Shown here: piece after piece, positions 23,869 through 28,990 of the stretch
Layout of the letters: each line of letters begins with the position of its first letter
How positions within the stretch are numbered: the stretch's first letter is position 1
Source: Ga0077555 sp031406575
Lineage (GTDB): Bacteria; Pseudomonadota; Alphaproteobacteria; Rhizobiales; Hyphomicrobiaceae
Length of the DNA stretch: 28,990 nucleotides
Assembly: GCA_031406575.1 (NCBI GenBank)
Contig: JANOHP010000029.1
Coordinates: forward strand, 1 to 28,990
Direction: 5' to 3'
The notes under the pieces: generated by a model
Told to the model about the DNA's origin: nothing
Database searches by the model: none
Seen by the model: only the letters and a program-made list of their open reading frames with translations
Program-made: the position numbers and the translations under genes

Positions 23869-25023
23869 ATGCCGCAAGCCAAGTTGCCCGCCGTGTTCAT
23901 GCGCGGCGGCACGTCGAAAGCCGTGATGTTCCACGCGCGCGATCTGCCCGCCGACCGCGACGCGTGGGCGCCGATCTTTCTGTCGCTGATGGGCTCGCCC
24001 GATCCCAGCATGCGCCAGCTCGACGGCATGGGCGGCGGCGTCTCCTCCCTCTCCAAGGTCTGCGTCGTCGGACCACCGACACATCCTGATGGCGATGTCG
24101 ATTACACGTTCGCGCAAATCCTGATCGACACCCCCCGCGTCGACACCGGCATCAACTGCGGAAACATGTCGTCGGCGATCGGGCCGTTCGCCATCGACGA
24201 AGGCCTCGTCGTGCGGCCCAACGGCGGCGACGCCGTCGTGCGCATTCACAACACCAACACGCGAAAAATCATCGTCGCTCGCTTTCCGATGGAGGGCGCG
24301 CTCGCCGCCATCGACGGTGACATGGCGATCGACGGCGTCGCCGGAACGGGCGCACCCATTCGCCTCGAGTTCTTGGCACCGGGCGGCGCGCGCACGGGCC
24401 GATTGCTCCCCACAGGGCACGCGCGTGACACGCTCGAGGTGCCCGACGCCGGGCCCGTCACCGTCAGCCTCGTCGATGCGGCAAACCCGTGCGTGATGGT
24501 CGCCGCTGCTACCCTCGGTGCAACAGCCACGGAAACGCCCGCGCAAATCGAAGCCGACAAACCCCTCATGGCGAAGCTCGAAGCGATCCGCCGATCGGCG
24601 TCGGTGACCATGGGAATTGCGCCAAACATCGACGCCGCCGCCAACATGAGCGCGCCCTTCATCGCCATGCTCGCCCAACCCACAGCGATGACGACGCTGT
24701 CGGGACGCACGCTGTCACCCGCCGACATGGACATCGTGGTGCGCGTCATCTCGAGCGGCCAACCCCATCGCGCCACGCCGCTGACGGGCGCCCTATGCTT
24801 TGCCGTCGCCACCCGCATCGAGGGCAGCCTCGCGGCCGCCATGGCGCGGGGCCTCGCCCCCGACGCTTCCCAAATTCGCATCGCCCACCCGTCGGGCGTC
24901 ATCGTCGTCGACGCGCGCGTGCGGCCTGCGGCCAACGCCACCGCACAACCGCATGCCGAATACGCCGCCGTCTACCGCACCGCGCGGCGTTTGTTCGAAG
25001 GCCGTGTGCTCTATCGCGCCTGA
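23869..25023 (+). CDS. PrpF/4-oxalomesaconate tautomerase family isomerase
   Basis: Proline-racemase-fold isomerase of 384 residues, related to 2-methylaconitate isomerase PrpF and to 4-oxalomesaconate tautomerase (GalD/LigU). The N-terminal FMRGGTSKAVMF is the family signature. Lys63 (SSLSKVCVV) and Cys97 (GINCGNMSSAIGPFAI) match the acid/base residues described in PrpF. It moves a double bond in an unsaturated tricarboxylic or dicarboxylic acid; which acid is unknown, as no prpBCD or gallate/protocatechuate genes are present. Position between a lactonase and a phosphoesterase, with gaps of 12 and 13 bases, places it in one operon and favours catabolism of a ring-cleavage or sugar-acid product. 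Confidence 0.9.
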   Translation: MPQAKLPAVFMRGGTSKAVMFHARDLPADRDAWAPIFLSLMGSPDPSMRQLDGMGGGVSSLSKVCVVGPPTHPDGDVDYTFAQILIDTPRVDTGINCGNMSSAIGPFAIDEGLVVRPNGGDAVVRIHNTNTRKIIVARFPMEGALAAIDGDMAIDGVAGTGAPIRLEFLAPGGARTGRLLPTGHARDTLEVPDAGPVTVSLVDAANPCVMVAAATLGATATETPAQIEADKPLMAKLEAIRRSASVTMGIAPNIDAAANMSAPFIAMLAQPTAMTTLSGRTLSPADMDIVVRVISSGQPHRATPLTGALCFAVATRIEGSLAAAMARGLAPDASQIRIAHPSGVIVVDARVRPAANATAQPHAEYAAVYRTARRLFEGRVLYRA

Positions 25024-25036
25024 GCGAGGACCCCAG

Positions 25037-25894
25037 ATGACCAAGCCGCTGCGCATCGTCCAGGTTTCCGACACGCACCTCTCGCGCCGACGCGCCTACT
25101 TCCACGATAACTGGGAGGTCTTCCTGGCCGAGATCGCCGCCAACCCGCCCGACCTGATCGTGGCGAGCGGTGATCTGTCCTTCGACGGCGCGGCCGAAGA
25201 CGATGATCTGGACTTCGCCAGACTCGAGCACGACAAACTGGCCGCGCCCTGGATCGCCATTCCCGGCAATCACGACATCGGCGAGTCCGCGCTCGCCGTC
25301 CGCCTCGACCAACCGATCGATGACGCGCGCATCGCCCGTTGGCGGCGGCATATCGGTCCGCAATGGTGGTGTCGCGACATGGGCGCGTGGCGGCTCGTCG
25401 GCATCGATACGGCCCTGCTCGGCAGCGGTCGGCCGGAAGACGTCGAACAGAACGCTTTCCTCGCGCGCTCCCTTGCCGAACGCGGCGACCGACCGGTGCT
25501 TCTCTTCCAGCACATGCCGCCTTTCCTGCATGCGCCCGACGACGCCACCTTCACGTCGCTGGCCATTCCCCATGCCGTGCGCGGACACCTGCTCGACACC
25601 TGCGTCGCGGGCGGCGTGCATACGATCGCCTGCGGCCACGTCCACGTCCATAACCGGGCGACTTATCGAGGCATCGACATCGTCTGGGCGCCGGCCACGA
25701 GCTTCTTCAACATCATCGAACGCCAACACGCCGGCTTCGGCATTCCCCGCCCCGGCTACCTCGAATGGATCCTCGACGGCCCCACCCTCTCATGGCGTCT
25801 CATCGAACCCCCACTCATGCTCACTCACGACGTCGCCCTCTGGAACAAAGCCCACGGCTCCACCACGAAAATGCCGGAGCGAAGGTTGCGGTAG
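25037..25894 (+). CDS. Metallophosphoesterase (calcineurin-like, CpdA-type)
   Basis: Dinuclear-metal phosphoesterase of 285 residues. Motifs are complete: SDTHL (Asp12, His14), SGDLSFDG (Asp46), PGNHD (Asn78, His79), FQHMPP and GHVHVH near residue 200. This order matches class III cyclic nucleotide phosphodiesterase-like proteins, but substrates in the family range widely. ATG 25037 has GAGGA about 7 bases upstream. It ends the lactonase-isomerase-phosphoesterase operon. A phosphatase is an unexpected partner for the two upstream enzymes, so it may act on a phosphorylated intermediate or be regulatory; that is inference. Confidence 0.9.
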   Translation: MTKPLRIVQVSDTHLSRRRAYFHDNWEVFLAEIAANPPDLIVASGDLSFDGAAEDDDLDFARLEHDKLAAPWIAIPGNHDIGESALAVRLDQPIDDARIARWRRHIGPQWWCRDMGAWRLVGIDTALLGSGRPEDVEQNAFLARSLAERGDRPVLLFQHMPPFLHAPDDATFTSLAIPHAVRGHLLDTCVAGGVHTIACGHVHVHNRATYRGIDIVWAPATSFFNIIERQHAGFGIPRPGYLEWILDGPTLSWRLIEPPLMLTHDVALWNKAHGSTTKMPERRLR

Positions 25895-25922
25895 TGTGCT
25901 TTTCGCGTAGGCCCGTCATAAG

Positions 25923-25985
25923 GTTGGGTCAAGCGCAGCGCGACCCAACGTTTACGGCACACCAAGTCGTTGGGTTAGCGCGGCG
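25923..25985. repeat. Composite two-palindrome intergenic element, copy B
   Basis: The first unit (25923-25949) is GTTGGGTC...GACCCAAC with the core AAGCGCAGCGC, and is the exact reverse complement of unit 2 of copy A over 27 bases. The spacer again contains CGGCACACC, and a second, degenerate unit starts GTTGGGTTAGCGCGG. It lies 28 bases after the metallophosphoesterase stop, in a 309-base non-coding stretch that also holds copy C. Confidence 0.7.
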
Positions 25986-26062
25986 GATCGGGCTGTTATA
26001 TCATTCATGGCTCGGCACCATCGTCGAGACTGCATGACTCGCAAATGCACGGCAGTCACAAC

Positions 26063-26128
26063 TTGGGTCAAGGCCATCGGCCGCGACCCGACAGTTCCGA
26101 GTCAGCCGTGGATGTCGGGTGCGCGGCG
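26063..26128. repeat. Composite two-palindrome intergenic element, copy C
   Basis: TTGGGTCAAGGCCA...GGCCGCGACCCGAC resembles unit 1 of copy A, followed by a spacer and GGATGTCGGGTGCGC, as in copy A's second unit. More diverged than copies A and B. It ends 75 bases before the DUF3237 gene. Confidence 0.6.
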
Positions 26129-26203
26129 ATAGCAATTCATATCGACTAAAAAGCGCTCGACGCCTGCGACGAGCGCAACGCACTCAGCACCCGGATACCA
26201 CGC

Positions 26204-26662
26204 ATGCCGCAACTCGCTTCGCAATATCTCTTCACGATAACCGCCACCGTTTCGCAACTGCACGATGTCGGCGCCGTGCCCGGTGGCACGCGCCATATCG
26301 ATCTGATCGGTACCGGCACGTTCGAGGGGCCGCGGCTGAGAGGTGACCTGTTGCCGGGCGGTATGGACATGAAGACGCTGCGGGCCGACGGTTCGATGGT
26401 GCCGAACGTGCGCTTGGTTCTGCGAACGGACGATGGCGCGCTGATCTTCATGCACTACACCGGCGTGCGCCACGGAAGCCCCGAGGTGATGGCCCGCATC
26501 GCAGCCGGCGAGGTCGTAGCGCCGACTGAATATTATCTCAGGAACACGCCCTACTTCGAAACCTCGGCCCCGAAATACGACTGGCTCAACCGCATCGTCG
26601 CCGTCGGCGTCGGACGTCGCATGCCCGATCATGCCGCTTACGACGTGTTCGAGATTTTGTGA
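26204..26662 (+). CDS. DUF3237 domain-containing protein
   Basis: A 152-residue protein of a beta-barrel family with no settled function. Visible family features are the LFTITATVSQLHDVG start, the GPRLRGDLLPGGMDM segment, the RADGSMVPNVRLVLRTDDGALIFMHYTGVRHG core and YFETSAPKYDWLNRIVAVGVGRR near the end. ATG 26204 fits the family N-terminus, though the ribosome site is weak. No signal peptide or membrane segment is seen. It converges with the DUF1761 gene, with 19 bases between stops. Confidence 0.88.
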   Translation: MPQLASQYLFTITATVSQLHDVGAVPGGTRHIDLIGTGTFEGPRLRGDLLPGGMDMKTLRADGSMVPNVRLVLRTDDGALIFMHYTGVRHGSPEVMARIAAGEVVAPTEYYLRNTPYFETSAPKYDWLNRIVAVGVGRRMPDHAAYDVFEIL

Positions 26663-26681
26663 GGCGCGTAGACACGCCCCG

Positions 26682-27113
26682 TCACGCCAAGCCCCACATC
26701 CCCAAAATCGCGCCTTGGATCAGCAGGACGCCGAGCCAGTGGGCGCCGTCGATGGCCGTCAAGGCGGATTTCTGCATTTGGAATTGATGATTGACGACGA
26801 GGGGGGCCAGCACGAAGCCGAACCACGCCAAGGCGGCGGTGATCATGCCGCTACGCAGGGTGGCGGGAATGCCGGCGCGCGTCAGGTGCAAGATGAGCCC
26901 CGCCAGTACCCACGCCATGACGAGTTGCGCAAGGAAGGTGATGATGAACGGCACCGGCGAGGGTCCGCCGCCGCTTTTGATCTCGTCTTCCGTCCGTCCC
27001 AGCGCTGCCATCCACTGACGCGACAGCAGCCCATACCAAATTCCGCCGAACGCAAAACTGAGCACGGCTGCCAGCGGCAGCATCCACACGTTCAGGCCAG
27101 CGAAGAGCTTCAT
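26682..27113 (-). CDS. DUF1761 family membrane protein
   Basis: A 143-residue membrane protein with four hydrophobic segments: around residues 8-29 (WMLPLAAVLSFAFGGIWYG), 55-76, 88-106 and 122-142. AFGGIWYGLLSRQWM after the first segment is the family hallmark. ATG 27113 has GGAGG four bases upstream and is the right start; the frame is open to 27251. The function of the family is unknown. It is a single gene facing the DUF3237 gene. Confidence 0.85.
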   Translation of the reverse strand: MKLFAGLNVWMLPLAAVLSFAFGGIWYGLLSRQWMAALGRTEDEIKSGGGPSPVPFIITFLAQLVMAWVLAGLILHLTRAGIPATLRSGMITAALAWFGFVLAPLVVNHQFQMQKSALTAIDGAHWLGVLLIQGAILGMWGLA

Positions 27114-27580
27114 GGTGCCTCCAGAGCGCAAGACCGGTGCATGCCTGACCATCCAGTCGGGCGACGGGCTCATCTCAACATTGCGCCCGAATGTGGCCGA
27201 ATCGGATGTTGCCGCAGTGTCTGCCAGCTGTCGATGCGATCGTCGACCCAACGTGAGGCCGGGTCAGGGTCATTCACTGCTTCCATCATCCTGGCCGAGG
27301 AGCGGCGCATTCTGAGCGCTTCAGTTGCCCACTTCGCAACCGCGCGCCGCGACGAGCGGGATGACGGGAAGGAGAATTGAAGTGCCATGAGGCCCCCCAT
27401 TCCTCGGCTGAGACGAATAGTCGGCCAACGTCAGTGCCTTGCCATCGGTTAGGGGTGAATAACGCTTGTCGTGACACGGCCGCCAATTCAGTGATTTCGG
27501 GAGAACTCTATCTTTCAGCCGGGGAATAAGGAGGTCGGGTCGCCCTTGGCCGGAGCCAGCAGAACGCCTAGGTTGGCGCC
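27114..27580. other. 467-base spacer between DUF1761 and mobA, no convincing gene
   Basis: Divergent promoters are expected here. It contains a fragment CGACCCAACGTGAGGCCGGG near 27245, reminiscent of the composite repeat. The only candidate frame is on the minus strand from ATG 27388 (72 codons); its third-position GC looks lower than in neighbouring genes and it matches no family I know, so I do not call it. Confidence 0.5.
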
Positions 27581-28225
27581 ATGAGCAACGAACATCGCGA
27601 GCGATATGCGGGCGTCGTACTGGCGGGTGGCCTGTCCCGGCGCATGGGGGGGGGCGACAAGGGCCTGCTCGATCTCCAGGGGCAGTCGATGCTGGCCCAC
27701 GTCATCGCGGCAGTGGAGCCGCAGGTCGGCCATCTCGTGTTGAACGCCAATGGGGAGCCCGCGCGGTTCGCCAGCTTCGGCTTGCCCGTCGTCCCAGATA
27801 CGATCGAGGGGTTCGTCGGACCGCTGGCAGGTGTGCTCGCGGGGCTGCGGTGGGCGGCTGTAAACGCCCCCGCGGCGACTCATGTGGCGAGCGTGTCGGC
27901 CGATGCGCCGTTCCTGCCCGCCGATCTCGTGCGCCGCCTCGCCGACGCCAGTTCGGGCCGGCCGAACGCCATCGCCATGGCGCGCTCGGGAGGCGAGCTG
28001 CATCCCGTCATTGGCCTATGGCCCGTTCCTCTCGCCGACGACCTCGAGGTGGCGTTGCGTGCGGGCACGCGCAAAGTCCTGGCCTGGACCGACCGACACG
28101 GCACCATTGGCGTCGATTTCCCTTTCCTCGCTGTCGGCACGGAGCGGGTAGACCCGTTTTTCAACGCCAATACGCCATCGGAGATGGACGAGGCGCGCCG
28201 CCTTCTGGCATTGATGCGCGCATGA
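27581..28225 (+). CDS. mobA: Molybdenum cofactor guanylyltransferase MobA
   Basis: Attaches GMP from GTP to molybdopterin to make the bis-MGD cofactor of DMSO-reductase-type molybdoenzymes. The 214-residue protein opens with the nucleotidyltransferase signature LAGGLSRRMGGGDKG (14-28), with Lys27 as the key lysine. HPVIGLWP and the FNANTPSEMDEA end are typical. The signature contains a run of nine Gs (27646-27654). The ribosome site before ATG 27581 is poor. mobB follows with an ATGA overlap, so the two are translationally coupled. Confidence 0.95.
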   Translation: MSNEHRERYAGVVLAGGLSRRMGGGDKGLLDLQGQSMLAHVIAAVEPQVGHLVLNANGEPARFASFGLPVVPDTIEGFVGPLAGVLAGLRWAAVNAPAATHVASVSADAPFLPADLVRRLADASSGRPNAIAMARSGGELHPVIGLWPVPLADDLEVALRAGTRKVLAWTDRHGTIGVDFPFLAVGTERVDPFFNANTPSEMDEARRLLALMRA

Positions 28226-28782
28226 CCGTGACCCGACCCGATTTGTCTTCCGCGCTGACTGGCCGGCACGGCACCCCCGTGATCGGCATCGCCGGCTGGA
28301 AGAAATCCGGCAAGACGACGCTCACGGTGCGTCTCGTCGAGGAATTCACGCGCCGCGGCTACACGGTGTCGACGATCAAACATGCCCACCACAAGTTCGA
28401 CATCGACTCGTCGGATGCCGACAGCGCGCGCCATCGCCGAGCCGGCGCGGGGCAGGTGGCCGTGGTCTCGCCGCAGCGGTGGGCGCTGATCAAGGAATTG
28501 GGCACCGCCCCCGAACCCGATTTCGTGGACGTCGTGGCGCTGCTCGACCCGTGCGATCTCATCATCGTGGAAGGCTACAAATCGGCGCCGATCGCCAAGA
28601 TCGAGGCCCGCCGCACCGCCTCCTTCACGAACGGACCCATTGCGCCGGGCGATCCCCGTGTCATCGCCATTGCCTCCGATCACCCCACCGATGCCGGTGG
28701 ACTGCCGCTGTACGCCCTCGATGACGTCACGGGTCTGGCGGACTTGGTCGAGCGGACGTTCGGATTGAGGCGAAGGGGGTGA
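28222..28782 (+). CDS. mobB: Molybdopterin-guanine dinucleotide biosynthesis adaptor MobB
   Basis: GTP-binding P-loop protein (186 residues) thought to assist MobA in MGD synthesis or cofactor delivery. Walker A is GWKKSGKTT (25-33), followed by the family's STIKHAHHKFDID and the DLIIVEGYKSAPIAKIE stretch. ATG 28222 overlaps the mobA stop. The frame extends far upstream inside mobA, but only this start gives the family N-terminus. The TGA stop (28780-28782) lies inside the first unit of a heptameric repeat. Molybdoenzyme genes are not in the window. Confidence 0.95.
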   Translation: MTVTRPDLSSALTGRHGTPVIGIAGWKKSGKTTLTVRLVEEFTRRGYTVSTIKHAHHKFDIDSSDADSARHRRAGAGQVAVVSPQRWALIKELGTAPEPDFVDVVALLDPCDLIIVEGYKSAPIAKIEARRTASFTNGPIAPGDPRVIAIASDHPTDAGGLPLYALDDVTGLADLVERTFGLRRRG

Positions 28783-28814
28783 GTGGTGAATGGTCAGATG
28801 GTGAGTGGTGAGAT
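28779..28814. repeat. Degenerate 7-bp tandem repeat at the end of mobB
   Basis: Units GTGAGTG, GTGAATG, GTCAGAT(G), GTGAGTG, GTGAGAT follow each other, starting with the last bases of mobB. The array is roughly inverted relative to the array at 28911-28990. Confidence 0.6.
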
Positions 28815-28910
28815 ATCGGATGTTGCGTCCGACGACTGAGGGCATCGCCAGAGGTCCAATTCCCAAGTAAATCACCCAATCATCTGCCTCTTTCAGCGAC
28901 GACACTCACC

Positions 28911-28990
28911 ACTTCTCACTTCTCACTTCTCACTTCTCACTTCTCACTTCTCACTTCTCACTTCTCACTTCTCACTTCTCACTTCTCACT
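28911..28990. repeat. Perfect 7-bp tandem repeat ACTTCTC, at least 11.4 copies
   Basis: ACTTCTC is repeated without error for 80 bases and continues beyond the window. It is preceded by the variant ACTCACC at 28904. Short heptamer arrays like this are prone to slippage and length variation; the array is intergenic, so an effect on a neighbouring gene past the edge cannot be judged. Confidence 0.9.

Noticed and set aside
22963..24678. Minus-strand open frame of 571 codons opposite the lactonase and PrpF-type genes
   Set aside because: The opposite strand encodes two well-conserved proteins with full motifs; the antisense product is His/Arg/Gly-rich without domains.
27170..27388. Possible small minus-strand gene (72 codons from ATG 27388)
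   Set aside because: The composition resembles non-coding spacer, the ribosome site is not convincing, and no family is recognised.

Overview
The window is GC-rich, gene-dense chromosomal DNA, most likely from an alphaproteobacterium. This is inferred from the Sox sulfur-oxidation genes, the NDUFA9-like reductase beside fumC, many CoA-linked catabolic enzymes, and intergenic palindromes of the kind common in Rhizobiales-type genomes. I see no phage, plasmid, IS element, rRNA, tRNA or CRISPR array. High GC produces many long antisense open frames, which I treated as shadows.

Layout. 1-2.6 kb: 3' half of fumC, an NDUFA9-like reductase and a minus-strand SDR. 2.8-3.35 kb: an SGNH hydrolase gene broken by one in-frame TGA. 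3.46-5.85 kb: a sulfur module, soxZ and soxY on the minus strand diverging from a Tat-exported FccB/SoxF flavoprotein, with a strong inverted repeat between them. 6.1-8 kb: a small membrane protein convergent with a gamma-glutamyltransferase-like enzyme. 8-8.37 kb: non-coding, with three hairpin-forming repeats. 8.4-10.1 kb: two divergent crotonase-fold genes. 10.2-12.5 kb: a large membrane protein ending in a DUF2235 alpha/beta-hydrolase domain. 12.7-14.8 kb: epoxide hydrolase and LLM-class oxidoreductase, probably one operon. 15-17.1 kb: dienelactone hydrolase plus a small DUF6295-like gene, diverging from a TauD-type dioxygenase. 17.5-19.8 kb: methylmalonyl-CoA epimerase, GT4 glycosyltransferase and methyltransferase, closely spaced or overlapping. 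20-21.9 kb: biotin-dependent acyl-CoA carboxylase alpha subunit. 22.3-25.9 kb: a small alpha/beta-barrel protein diverging from an SMP-30 lactonase, PrpF-type isomerase and metallophosphoesterase operon. 26.2-27.1 kb: DUF3237 and DUF1761 genes, convergent. 27.6-28.8 kb: mobA-mobB, followed by heptanucleotide tandem repeats that run off the window.

Functional picture. Most genes suit a metabolically versatile soil or water heterotroph: fatty-acid, branched-chain, epoxide and lactone catabolism, plus molybdenum-cofactor maturation and a partial sulfur-oxidation capacity. SoxYZ carries sulfur intermediates in the periplasm. The divergent FccB/SoxF flavoprotein could oxidise sulfide or reactivate SoxYZ, but no cytochrome partner and no soxXA, soxB or soxCD is in the window.

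The clearest unexplained structure is intergenic. A composite two-palindrome element occurs three times. A palindrome family around GGTGTCTGG occurs three times. There is also an AT-rich long hairpin and a heptamer repeat. I did not find a convincing new multi-gene defence or mobile system. The least explained genes are the membrane-anchored DUF2235 protein and the GT4-methyltransferase pair behind the epimerase.
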